From positions 1 to 33,934 of the forward strand of contig JALUWZ010000173.1 of the NCBI GenBank assembly GCA_027019205.1: a stretch of 33,934 nucleotides of DNA. The letters run 5' to 3'. Source of the stretch: Emcibacter sp. (GTDB lineage Bacteria > Pseudomonadota > Alphaproteobacteria > Sphingomonadales > Emcibacteraceae). Position numbers and translations under genes: made by a program. Under the pieces are notes generated by a model. It made no database searches. It saw nothing but the letters and a program-made list of their open reading frames with translations, and was not told the DNA's origin. Positions 23,536 to 31,456 of this stretch are shown one piece after another (position 1 is the first letter of the stretch; each line of letters starts with the position of its first letter).

Positions 23536-24810
23536 ATGGAAGACCTGCAGAGTTTGGAAACAGAGATCATCTCGGGCATCAACGCCTGTAATGATCTGGG
23601 TCAATTAGAGAATCTCAGAATATCCGAGGTTGGCAAGAAAGGCCGCGTCAGCCTGCTGATGCGTGAACTGGGCCGGATGACTGCGGAAGAGAAAAAGACT
23701 TTCGGGCCAAAACTGAACGGTCTCAAAACCCGGATTGCCAACAGCATCACCGACCAGAAGACAAAGCTTGAACAGCAGGAACTGAACCGTCGCCTGCAAT
23801 CGGAGAGAATCGACATCACCCTGCCGTCAGCGCCCGAACAATGCGGCAGCATCCATCCGGTCACCCAGGTGATGGATGAGGTGACGGAGATTTTTACCGA
23901 GCTTGGCTTCAGCGTGGCCGAAGGCCCGGAGATCGAAGAGGATTTCTATAATTTCACCGCCCTCAACATCCCGCCCGAGCATCCGGCGCGCCAGATGCAT
24001 GATACCTTTTATTTTCCCGAGGATGAGAATGGCAATCGCAAGCTGCTGCGGACCCATACCTCACCGGTACAGATCAGAACCATGATGGCCGGGCCGCCGC
24101 CCTACCGCATCATTGCCCCGGGCCGTACCTATCGCTGCGACAGTGACGCGACCCACACGCCGATGTTCCATCAGGTCGAGGCCCTGGTCATTGACCGGAA
24201 TATTCATATGGGCCACCTGAAATGGTGTATCGAGGAATTCTGCGCCCGGTTTTTTGAGCGTGACGATATTAAAATCCGCTTCCGCCCGAGCTATTTCCCC
24301 TTTACCGAACCCTCTGCCGAGGTCGATATCGGCTGTGCCTTCCGCGACGGGGAAATCCTGATCGGCGAAGGCGATGACTGGCTGGAAATCATGGGCTGCG
24401 GCATGGTCAATCCCCGGGTACTGGAAAATGTCAATCTTGATCCGGACGAGTATCAGGGCTTTGCCTTTGGCATGGGACTTGACCGGATTGCCATGCTGAA
24501 ATGGGGCATTCCCGACCTGCGCGATTTCTTTGCCGCCGATCTGCGCTGGCTGAAACATTACGGCTTTGCCGCCCTCGACATCCCCTCCCTCAGCACCCGC
24601 AACAAAGACACAAGAGCCAAGCCCCCCATCAGACAAAAAGGGGGGGGAGCGAGCCACGCGAGCGGGGGGGACTCAAGTAGGAGCGGTAGCGACGGTAGGC
24701 CCCCCCATCAGATAAAAAAAGGGGGAGCGAGCCACGCGAGCGGGGGGAACTCAAGTAGCGAGGGTACGAGCGGTAGTTCCCCCCATCAAACAAAAAAAGG
24801 GAGTAAATGA
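23536..24810 (+). CDS. pheS: Phenylalanyl-tRNA synthetase alpha subunit with repeat-derived C-terminal tail
   Basis: PheS is the catalytic subunit of the (alpha-beta)2 enzyme that charges tRNA-Phe. The N-terminal coiled coil (1-95) is followed by the class II core: motif 2 region RTYRCDSDATHTPMFHQVEAL (about 198-218), FRPSYFPFTEPSAEV (249-263) and motif 3 GFAFGMGLDRIAMLKWGIPDLRDFF (308-332). The usual protein stops shortly after the strand LDIPSLS (347-353). Here 71 more residues follow (354-424), rich in Gly, Ser, Lys and Pro and made of two 26-residue repeat units plus a partial one, encoded by inserted palindromic DNA. The core appears intact, so the enzyme is presumably active. GGTGAG precedes the ATG. 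pheT starts 1 bp after the stop. Confidence 0.95.
   Translation: MEDLQSLETEIISGINACNDLGQLENLRISEVGKKGRVSLLMRELGRMTAEEKKTFGPKLNGLKTRIANSITDQKTKLEQQELNRRLQSERIDITLPSAPEQCGSIHPVTQVMDEVTEIFTELGFSVAEGPEIEEDFYNFTALNIPPEHPARQMHDTFYFPEDENGNRKLLRTHTSPVQIRTMMAGPPPYRIIAPGRTYRCDSDATHTPMFHQVEALVIDRNIHMGHLKWCIEEFCARFFERDDIKIRFRPSYFPFTEPSAEVDIGCAFRDGEILIGEGDDWLEIMGCGMVNPRVLENVNLDPDEYQGFAFGMGLDRIAMLKWGIPDLRDFFAADLRWLKHYGFAALDIPSLSTRNKDTRAKPPIRQKGGGASHASGGDSSRSGSDGRPPHQIKKGGASHASGGNSSSEGTSGSSPHQTKKGSK
24640..24795 (+). repeat. Two tandem 78-bp in-frame palindromic elements in pheS
   Basis: Units at 24640-24717 and 24718-24795 are each 78 bp (26 codons). They translate as (K/G)GGASHASGG, then (D/N)SS and a variable stretch ending PHQ(I/T)K. 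Each unit has a G-tract/C-tract stem with a 23-nt loop: 24664-24673 with 24697-24706 (one mismatch) and 24742-24751 with 24775-24784 (10 bp perfect). A partial unit tail (C6-ATCAGACAAAAAG, 24621-24640) precedes unit 1. A third full copy lies at 32627-32704 on the other strand. Confidence 0.93.
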
Positions 24811-24811
24811 T

Positions 24812-27202
24812 ATGAAATTCACACTCTCATGGCTTAAAGAGCATCTTGATACCACCGCCGACATTGATCAGATTTCGGAAAAGCTGACTGCTATCGGTCT
24901 TGAGGTTGAGGAAATCACCAACCCGGCAGATGATCTCGCGCCCTTTATCATCGCCGAAGTGGTCAACGCCGCCCCCCATCCCGATGCGGATAAATTGCAG
25001 GTCCTCAAGGTCAATACCGGCGAGGAGATCATTCAGGTGGTCTGCGGTGCGCCGAATGCCCGCGCCGGTCTGAAGGGGGCCTTTGCCCCGTCCGGGTCCA
25101 CCATCCCGACCAATGGCCTGAAACTTCGTCCGGCCAGAATTCGCGGCGTCGAAAGCAATGGCATGATGTGTTCCGAACGGGAACTGGGTCTGGGTGAGGA
25201 TCATGACGGGATTATTGACCTGCCCGCAGATGCGCCGGTCGGGGTTAAATTTGCTGATTATATGCAGATGGATGATCCGGTGATTGATATTGCCATCACC
25301 CCCAATCATCAGGACGCCCTCGGGGTTTACGGCATTGCCCGCGACCTTGCCGCCGCCGGGATTGGCACATTGAAACCACGGGCCATTCCCGCAATTACCG
25401 GCAATTATGACTGCCCGCAGAAAGTGGTCCTGAAAAACCCGACGGCCTGCCCGGTTTTTGCCGGACGGATGATTCGCGGTCTGAAAAACGGCCCAAGCCC
25501 GGAATGGCTGCAAAAGAAGCTCCGTGATCTTGGCATGAAGCCGATTTCGGCCCTGGTTGATGTGACCAATTTCCTGACCCTTGACATGGGCCGTCCGCTT
25601 CATGTGTTCGATGCGGACAAATTGCAGGGGGATATTGTCGTTCGCCTCTCCGAACGGGGGGAACAGCTTACGGCACTTGATGGTCAGGACTACAGGCTTG
25701 ATGACGGGATATGCGTGATCACCGACAACAGCGGGGTTATCGGCCTTGGCGGCGTTATGGGCGGCATGTCAACGAGCTGTCAGGGGGATACGGTCAATGT
25801 CTTTGTCGAGTCCGCATGGTTTGATCCGGTGACCATTTCCATGGCCGGACGCAAGCTTGGCATTGACAGCGACGCGCGCTATCGTTTTGAGCGCGGGGTT
25901 GATCCCGAAACCGTAATCCCGGGCCTTGAATATGCGACGCAACTGATCCTTGACATGTGCGGCGGCGAGCCAAGTGATGTCACAATTGCCGGTACCGTCC
26001 CGACCATATCAAAATGCGTCACCCTGCGCCCGGCCCGGGTCGGTCATCTCGGCGGTGTGGATGTCAGCCCGCAGGAAATCACCCGCATTCTCCAAAGTCT
26101 CGGCTTTCAGGTCGAACAGGGCGGGGATGACCTCAAGGTCACCACCCCGTCATGGCGCTGCGATATTGACGGCGAGGCTGACCTTGTGGAGGAAGTCCTG
26201 AGGATTCACGGCTTCGAGCATATTCGTTCCGAACCCCTGCCCCTGTCAAGCCGCGCCATCAACACCGGCCTGAATCCGTTGCAGAAACGGGTGCGTATGG
26301 TCAAACGCACCGCCGCCGGACGCGGATTTCGCGAGGCGATCACCTGGTCCTTCCTGTCCTCGGCACAGGCCCGGCTGTTTGCCGATCTGGTGCCCGGACT
26401 GGTCCTCGACAATCCGATCAGTACGGATATGGATGCCATGCGGCCCAATCTGCTGCCCAACCTGATCACGGCAGCGGGGCGTAATATCGACCGGGGATTC
26501 CGCAATGTCGCCCTGTTCGAATGCGGCAACCAGTTTGAGAATGACACGCCCGGCGGGCAAAAACTGCTCCTGGCCGGAATCAGGCGCGGGCAGACCGGTG
26601 ACAAACACTGGAAAATGCCGCCGACAGATGTCGATGCCTTTACGGTCAAGGCCGATGCCGAAGCCATCCTCCGGGCGGGCGGGGCCAGAATTGACACGGC
26701 CCAGGTCACAGCTGATGCCCCGCCATGGTATCATCCGGGACGCAGCGGCATGATCCGGCTCGGCCAGAAGAATATTCTCGCCTGTTTCGGGGAAATTCAC
26801 CCGGCCATCTGCGCGCGCCTTGATGTCAAGGGGCCGCTGGCCGCCTTTGAGATCATGCTGGAAAATATCCCCTTCCCCAAGGCGAAAGGCGGCAATAGTC
26901 GCGGGCCGCTGCGGGCATCGGATTTTCAGGCGGTAGAACGGGATTTTGCCTTCGTTGTTGATCGTGACGTCAAGGCCGCTGACCTCATCCGGGCCGTACG
27001 CGGGACCGACAAAAAGCTAATTCGTGACATCACCCTGTTTGATGTATATACTGGGCCGGGTATAGGTGACGATAAAAAATCTGTGGCTATCAGTGTCATA
27101 CTGCACCCGGAAAACAAAACATTGACCGAGGCGGAGATAGACGACTTTTCCTCAAAACTCCTCGCCAATGTCCACAAAAGAACGGGCGGTATCCTGCGAT
27201 AA
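24812..27202 (+). CDS. pheT: Phenylalanyl-tRNA synthetase beta subunit
   Basis: PheT is the editing and tRNA-binding subunit. The 796-aa protein is the full long form: N-terminal strand (MKFTLSWLKEHLDT), EMAP-type tRNA-binding OB domain (about 40-150; HPDADKLQVLKVNTG, GVESNGMMCSERELGLGEDHDGI), B3/B4 editing module (LVDVTNFLTLDMGRPLHVFDADKL, IGLGGVMGG), B5 domain, inactive synthetase-like core, and C-terminal FDX-ACB anticodon-binding domain (DFQAVERDFAFVVDRDV...). Its ribosome-binding site (AAAGGGAG) lies at the very end of the repeat-containing pheS tail, about 15 nt after the second palindrome, so repeat structure could influence pheT translation. Confidence 0.97.
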   Translation: MKFTLSWLKEHLDTTADIDQISEKLTAIGLEVEEITNPADDLAPFIIAEVVNAAPHPDADKLQVLKVNTGEEIIQVVCGAPNARAGLKGAFAPSGSTIPTNGLKLRPARIRGVESNGMMCSERELGLGEDHDGIIDLPADAPVGVKFADYMQMDDPVIDIAITPNHQDALGVYGIARDLAAAGIGTLKPRAIPAITGNYDCPQKVVLKNPTACPVFAGRMIRGLKNGPSPEWLQKKLRDLGMKPISALVDVTNFLTLDMGRPLHVFDADKLQGDIVVRLSERGEQLTALDGQDYRLDDGICVITDNSGVIGLGGVMGGMSTSCQGDTVNVFVESAWFDPVTISMAGRKLGIDSDARYRFERGVDPETVIPGLEYATQLILDMCGGEPSDVTIAGTVPTISKCVTLRPARVGHLGGVDVSPQEITRILQSLGFQVEQGGDDLKVTTPSWRCDIDGEADLVEEVLRIHGFEHIRSEPLPLSSRAINTGLNPLQKRVRMVKRTAAGRGFREAITWSFLSSAQARLFADLVPGLVLDNPISTDMDAMRPNLLPNLITAAGRNIDRGFRNVALFECGNQFENDTPGGQKLLLAGIRRGQTGDKHWKMPPTDVDAFTVKADAEAILRAGGARIDTAQVTADAPPWYHPGRSGMIRLGQKNILACFGEIHPAICARLDVKGPLAAFEIMLENIPFPKAKGGNSRGPLRASDFQAVERDFAFVVDRDVKAADLIRAVRGTDKKLIRDITLFDVYTGPGIGDDKKSVAISVILHPENKTLTEAEIDDFSSKLLANVHKRTGGILR

Positions 27203-27288
27203 AAGCATGCCAGACATACATTAACGCTATGTAAAGGCAATGTCTTTACTGTCACGGTCAGTATATGTAATACCGGGATAATAGTTAA

Positions 27289-28254
27289 ATGTCTGAGAAT
27301 ACTAAAAATATCAAGGTTCCTCTCAAACTGAGATTAAAATCATGGTGGGAAGGCTATGATCTTGATGACGTGAAAGAGCGGCTGAAAGCCCTTCAGAATG
27401 ATGACCCATCCGGGGAAGATAATAGCCGGGAAAGCCCCCCGGACCCTGAGATAGACAGCATGCAATGGAGCAAACTCAGGATAGAAATGACCCAGCTGAT
27501 CTGGGGGAATGGCTATTGCGGCCCGGGGGGGCGGGAACATATCAAGGTTATGTGCAAGCTTCTGGCAATGAATTCCAAAATGAGCGCCATTGTTATTGGC
27601 GCCGGATTTGGCGGCCCGTCCCGGGTACTGGCAGAGGAATTCGGCGTCTGGATCACCGGATATGAACTGTCCCGTGAACTTGCCGAAAAAGCCATGCAGA
27701 TGTCCACAGATTCCGGCCTTGCCTCGAAAGCCGCCATTCATCATCTTGACCCGGCAAAGGATGCCCCCTTTAACCGGCGTTATGACCGGGCTTTTTCCAA
27801 GGAGGCGCTCTATTGTTTCCCGGACAAGAGTAAAATCCTCAAAGATGTCTTTGACACCCTGAAAGACGGGTCCCTGTTCCTGGTTACGGACTATGTATTA
27901 TCGGATCTGTCGGCACTCGAAAATCCGGATGTCCGGAAATGGCTGAAACAGGAGGCGACGCAACCCTATCCGGTAACGGCAGACATGATGAAGGAAACCC
28001 TGGAGAAAACCGGCTTTGCCATCCGGGTTAACGAAGACATATCCCCGGAATATGTAAATCTGATTGAAAATAGCTGGTCACATGCCGCAACCGTTGCCAA
28101 ACAGCTTGCCGAAAAGGGCGAGGAGGGAGCTGAAGCGGTAAAATCACTGATGGAGGAGGCGGAACACTGGGCCTTGCGGGCCAAAATCCTCAAAGAAGGC
28201 CATATACATGTATGGCGTTTTCTGGCCCATAAACCCAGTGCTGAAATACGCTAG
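27289..28254 (+). CDS. Class I SAM-dependent methyltransferase, substrate unknown
   Basis: This 321-aa Rossmann-fold methyltransferase has motif I IVIGAGFGGPSRVLAEEFG (about 101-119), the acidic ribose-binding residue in ITGYELS (E126), and post-motif FSKEALYCFPDKSKILKDVFDTLKDGSLFLVTDYV. The segment IWGNGYCGPGGREHI (71-85) before motif I resembles the entry loop of small-molecule or phospholipid-headgroup methyltransferases (phosphoethanolamine or sarcosine type). A polar ~60-residue N-terminus and a ~60-residue C-terminal helical region (HAATVAKQLAEKGEEGAEAVKSLMEEAEHW) are extra. It sits alone between pheT and lepA on the same strand, which tells nothing about its substrate. Confidence 0.82.
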   Translation: MSENTKNIKVPLKLRLKSWWEGYDLDDVKERLKALQNDDPSGEDNSRESPPDPEIDSMQWSKLRIEMTQLIWGNGYCGPGGREHIKVMCKLLAMNSKMSAIVIGAGFGGPSRVLAEEFGVWITGYELSRELAEKAMQMSTDSGLASKAAIHHLDPAKDAPFNRRYDRAFSKEALYCFPDKSKILKDVFDTLKDGSLFLVTDYVLSDLSALENPDVRKWLKQEATQPYPVTADMMKETLEKTGFAIRVNEDISPEYVNLIENSWSHAATVAKQLAEKGEEGAEAVKSLMEEAEHWALRAKILKEGHIHVWRFLAHKPSAEIR

Positions 28255-28403
28255 AATATATATGCCATGGCCCCCGGGATAACACCAGCCTGACAGCCAG
28301 CCAGTTAATATGGGGCAACGTCCTGTGCAACGGAAAATTACGGCTGCGGCCTTTTTCGGCCCTTAAAAGCGGCTAATTGCTTTATCGGTTTACTGGTCAG
28401 GCG

Positions 28404-30230
28404 ATGAATGATAAAAGCCCTGTCATGACTGAATTATCACATATAAGAAATTTCTCGATCATCGCCCATATTGATCACGGAAAATCGACGCTGGCCGATC
28501 GTATGATCCAGCATTGCGAGGGACTGAGCAATCGTGAAATGAAGGCACAGGTGCTGGACAGCATGGATATTGAACGCGAGCGCGGCATCACCATCAAGGC
28601 CCAGACCGTGCGCCTGCACTACACGGCTCATGACGGCGAAAGCTATATCCTCAATCTTATGGATACGCCGGGCCATGTGGATTTCGCCTATGAGGTCAGC
28701 CGCTGCCTTTATGCCTGCGAAGGCTCGCTGCTGGTGGTTGATGCCAGCCAGGGGGTTGAGGCCCAGACCCTGGCCAATGTCTATCAGGCAATCGATAATG
28801 ATCATGAAATTGTCCCGGTCCTCAACAAGATCGACCTGCCTGCCGCCGAACCCGAACAGGTGCGCCACCAGATCGAAGATGTCATCGGCATTGACGCGAG
28901 CCACGCCATCAAAGTTTCGGCCAAAACCGGCGAGGGGATTGACGAACTGCTCAACAGTCTGGTTGAAAATCTGCCGCCCCCCGAAGGCGACATCACCGCC
29001 CCGCTGAAAGCGCTGCTGGTTGACAGCTGGTATGATACCTATCTCGGCGTTATGGTGCTGATCCGGGTGATTGATGGCCGGATCAAAAAAGGCATGAAAA
29101 TCAAGATGATGGCGGCAGGAAGTGAACATATTCTTGACCGGGTCGGCGTCTTCACCCCCAAAGAGATTCTGGTTGACGAGCTGGGACCGGGCGAAATCGG
29201 CTTTTTTACCGCCTCGATCAAGGAAGTCTCCCAGACCCATGTCGGCGACACCATCACCGAATACAGGAATGAAACCGCCCAGGCCCTGCCGGGCTTCAAA
29301 CCGGTGCAGTCTGTGGTTTTCTGCGGGTTGTTTCCCGCCGACGCCGCCGATTTTGAAACCCTGCGCGACAGCATGAACAAGCTCCGGCTCAATGACGCGA
29401 GCTTCACCTTTGAGACCGAGACCTCGACCGCGCTTGGTTACGGCTTCCGCTGCGGCTTCCTCGGCATGCTCCATCTGGAGATCATTCAGGAGCGACTGAC
29501 CCGCGAATTCGACCTTGATATCATCACCACCTCGCCGAGCGTGATTTACCGCATTCACCTCAACAAGGGCGAGGTGAAGGAACTGCATAACCCGGCGGAT
29601 ATGCCGGACCCGACCCTGATCAATCATATTGAGGAGCCGTGGATTCTCGCGACCATTCTGGTGCCGGACGATCATCTGGGATCAGTCCTGAAATTATGTC
29701 AGGACAAGCGCGGCGAGCAGGTCGAACTGACCTATGCCGGCAGTCGCGCCATGCTGATCTACCGCCTGCCGCTCAATGAGGTGGTCTATGATTTTCATGA
29801 CAAGCTCAAATCAATCTCGCGCGGCTATGCGAGCTTTGATTATCAGATGGACGGCTACCGCGAAGGCGATCTGGTCAAGCTCAGCATTATGGTCAACTCG
29901 GAGCCGGTCGATGCCCTCGGCATGATGGTTCACCGCTCACAGGCGGATGCCCGGGGTCGGGCGCTCTGTGCGCGGCTCAAAGACCTGATCCCGCGCCAGC
30001 TGTTTAAAATCCCGATACAGGCGGCGATCGGCGGCAAGATCATCGCCCGCGAAACCCTGAGCGCCATGCGCAAAGATGTGACCGCCAAATGTTACGGCGG
30101 CGACATCAGCCGCAAACGCAAACTGCTCGACAAGCAGAAAAAGGGCAAGAAGAAAATGCGCCTTTACGGCAATGTGGAAATCCCCCATTCCGCCTTTATC
30201 GCCGCCCTTAAAATGGGCGATGACAAGTAA
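28404..30230 (+). CDS. lepA: Elongation factor 4 (LepA)
   Basis: LepA is a ribosome-binding translational GTPase that back-translocates or remodels stalled ribosomes. G1 AHIDHGKSTLADRM, the switch region RERGITIKAQTVRL, G3 DTPGHVDF, G4 NKIDLP and the G5-like SAKTGEG are all present. Domain II follows, and then the LepA-specific C-terminal domain (RKRKLLDKQKKGKKKMRLYGNVEIPHSAFIAAL). The start is uncertain. ATG 28404 (608 aa) has a weak AGG upstream; ATG 28425 (601 aa) gives the standard MTELSHIRNFSIIAHIDHG. A TTG at 28377 is unlikely. No promoter was identified in the ~150-bp gap. Confidence 0.95.
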   Translation: MNDKSPVMTELSHIRNFSIIAHIDHGKSTLADRMIQHCEGLSNREMKAQVLDSMDIERERGITIKAQTVRLHYTAHDGESYILNLMDTPGHVDFAYEVSRCLYACEGSLLVVDASQGVEAQTLANVYQAIDNDHEIVPVLNKIDLPAAEPEQVRHQIEDVIGIDASHAIKVSAKTGEGIDELLNSLVENLPPPEGDITAPLKALLVDSWYDTYLGVMVLIRVIDGRIKKGMKIKMMAAGSEHILDRVGVFTPKEILVDELGPGEIGFFTASIKEVSQTHVGDTITEYRNETAQALPGFKPVQSVVFCGLFPADAADFETLRDSMNKLRLNDASFTFETETSTALGYGFRCGFLGMLHLEIIQERLTREFDLDIITTSPSVIYRIHLNKGEVKELHNPADMPDPTLINHIEEPWILATILVPDDHLGSVLKLCQDKRGEQVELTYAGSRAMLIYRLPLNEVVYDFHDKLKSISRGYASFDYQMDGYREGDLVKLSIMVNSEPVDALGMMVHRSQADARGRALCARLKDLIPRQLFKIPIQAAIGGKIIARETLSAMRKDVTAKCYGGDISRKRKLLDKQKKGKKKMRLYGNVEIPHSAFIAALKMGDDK

Positions 30231-30232
30231 CA

Positions 30233-30269
30233 GCCCGCCGAAGAAACCCTTGAGGTCGCTCCGGCGGGC
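30233..30269 (+). terminator. Possible lepA 3' hairpin
   Basis: GCCCGCCG (30233-30240) and CGGCGGGC (30262-30269) can pair perfectly directly after the lepA stop, but the loop is 21 nt and no T-run follows. It is a weak terminator candidate or an RNA-stabilising hairpin, between convergent lepA and the hendecad gene. Confidence 0.4.
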
Positions 30270-30304
30270 CGGGGGCAGCAACTTAATCTGTGCTTTATGA
30301 AACA

Positions 30305-30802
30305 TCACCCCCCGCGAACCGCATCCTTTGCAGCCTGGCGGGCGTCACGGACAGCTTCCCTTGCGGACTCGCGTGCCGCCCGGGCGGCTTCGCGCGCAGA
30401 CTCGCGGGCAGTACGGGCTGCCTCTCTGGCAGATTCACGCGCGGCATGGGCGGCCTCTTTGGCCGATTCGCGGGCGGCGAGTATGGTTTCCCTTGCCGCA
30501 TCACGAGCCGCCTGCGTGCCATCTTTTGCCGCTTCACGAGCCGCCTGCGCAGCTTCCTTTGCGGCTTCGCGCGCGGCCTGTGTCGCCTCTTTTGCCGAAG
30601 TGCGCGCCGCCTGTGTGGCCTCTTTGGCAGAGTCCCGCGCCGCCCGGGTCGCTTCCCTTGCAGAAGTGCGAGCCGTATGAATGGCGTCCTTTGCGGCCTC
30701 AATGGCGGCCTTGCGGTCTTCTTTGGTCGACGCAAATCCTGCCTGTGCCGAAAAAATCAGCAGCAGGGGAATAAGAGCCAGTTTAAATGATGTCCTTCGC
30801 AT
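30305..30802 (-). CDS. Secreted alanine-rich hendecad-repeat protein
   Basis: I do not recognise a named family. From ATG 30802 (GAGG ribosome-binding site) the 165-aa product has a clear Sec signal peptide (MRRTSFKLALIPLLLIFSAQAGFA, cleavage after about residue 24), then STKEDRK. Twelve consecutive 11-residue repeats follow with consensus AARESA(K/R)EA(A/T)(Q/R), and the protein ends GG. Such hendecads form long, continuous, highly charged amphipathic helices or right-handed coiled coils, as in LEA-type and some phasin-, apolipoprotein- or Lpp-like proteins. It would act in the periplasm or outside the cell. A triple CtrA site lies upstream, so it is probably cell-cycle or developmentally timed. 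Longer upstream starts would bury the signal peptide and have no ribosome-binding site. Confidence 0.82.
   Translation of the reverse strand: MRRTSFKLALIPLLLIFSAQAGFASTKEDRKAAIEAAKDAIHTARTSAREATRAARDSAKEATQAARTSAKEATQAAREAAKEAAQAAREAAKDGTQAARDAARETILAARESAKEAAHAARESAREAARTARESAREAARAARESAREAVRDARQAAKDAVRGG
30314..30709 (-). repeat. Twelve tandem 33-bp coding repeats (hendecads)
   Basis: These are residues 32-163 of the alanine-rich protein. The 33-bp period is diverged at the DNA level but regular at protein level, with no insertions or deletions between units. Stop codons are scarce in other frames and on the other strand through this stretch, which produces several false long frames. Confidence 0.88.
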
Positions 30803-30898
30803 TGTCTCTGTCCTCGTTATTGTCCTGAAATCATAAACAGACACATCCTCGTGATGCATCATGACCATCACAATAATGACAGGCCGATGAACGGCCCA

Positions 30899-30925
30899 TT
30901 AACGAAAATTTAACATCTTGTTAAC
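30899..30925 (-). promoter_or_regulatory. Triple CtrA binding site upstream of the hendecad gene
   Basis: Read on the + strand: TTAAC-N6-TTAAC-N6-TTAAC, with TTAA starting at 30899, 30910 and 30921, exactly 11 bp apart. This gives two overlapping perfect TTAA-N7-TTAAC boxes. The site is 97-123 bp before the hendecad ATG. A candidate -10 (CATTAT on the minus strand, 30873-30878) lies 17 bp from a -35 position (30896-30901) that overlaps the nearest half-site, as in CtrA-activated promoters. The upstream neighbour (cytochrome gene) ends here on the same strand, so only the hendecad gene can be the target. Confidence 0.8.
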
Positions 30926-30952
30926 TATGGAAAAACAGCGGAGGCTATATCC

Positions 30953-31381
30953 TCACATGACATGTTTCTGATAGACGATGCCATTGGCGCGCTGGACTTC
31001 GCGGATATATTTTATAATCAGGGTAACATCATCTTTACTGACCTGTTTCTGCGGCGGCATATCACCAAAACGCCAGTGATGCTGTCGCGTCCCCATATTG
31101 GCGGCGCGGTAAAAGGCCATGTCCGCATGATGGCCGGGGTTATAGATATTATGGATAAGCGGCGGCCCCTGATCCGTGCCTGCGGCATTCTTGCCGTGGC
31201 AGGCTGCACAATTGGCGTTGAAGACCACTTCGCCCTTCTTCGCCTGTGACGATAAAGCCGGAATTTTAATCGCCCGGGCTGCGGTCCCGGAACCGGACTT
31301 GCCGCCGGTAAAGAACAGCATATAGCTTCCCCCGGCAGCAATCAGGGTGATCAGAATTATAGTCCGCGCGCTAACCTTCAT
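30953..31381 (-). CDS. Membrane-anchored or periplasmic class I cytochrome c
   Basis: This is a mono-haem c-type cytochrome, an electron carrier on the periplasmic side. The N-terminal hydrophobic segment ARTIILITLIAAGGSYMLFF looks like an uncleaved anchor or signal. The haem site is CAACH (residues 58-62) in EVVFNANCAACHGKNAAGTDQGPPL. The likely sixth ligand is M108 in GDMPPQ, and the closing helix is DDVTLIIKYIREVQ. 142 aa. GGAG precedes the ATG. It is followed on the same strand by the hendecad gene. Its redox partner cannot be told from context. Confidence 0.9.
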   Translation of the reverse strand: MKVSARTIILITLIAAGGSYMLFFTGGKSGSGTAARAIKIPALSSQAKKGEVVFNANCAACHGKNAAGTDQGPPLIHNIYNPGHHADMAFYRAANMGTRQHHWRFGDMPPQKQVSKDDVTLIIKYIREVQRANGIVYQKHVM

Positions 31382-31456
31382 TTCTCTCTTCTCCGTATTT
31401 CGTGATCTTCACCCGCTTATACGAAGGAAAACAGATTTCCCCTCACCTTTCTGGTC

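Noticed and set aside
24621..24795. Frameshifted junk or a pseudogenised end of pheS
   Set aside because: The tail is a clean, in-frame repeat with a third copy translated elsewhere, the motif-3 core is intact, and pheT follows with normal coupling.
28880..28900. Another copy of the palindromic element (GCGAGCCACGC in lepA)
   Set aside because: Only an 11-bp chance match. No G/C-tract stem, and the region is ordinary conserved lepA coding sequence.
28437..29675. 412-codon frame antisense to lepA
   Set aside because: lepA is unmistakable on the + strand. The antisense frame has His/Gly/Asn-rich shadow composition and no family features.
30290..30790. Several long frames on both strands across the hendecad gene
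   Set aside because: The 33-bp repeats keep stops out of several frames. Only the minus-strand frame with a signal peptide, ribosome-binding site and promoter is credible.
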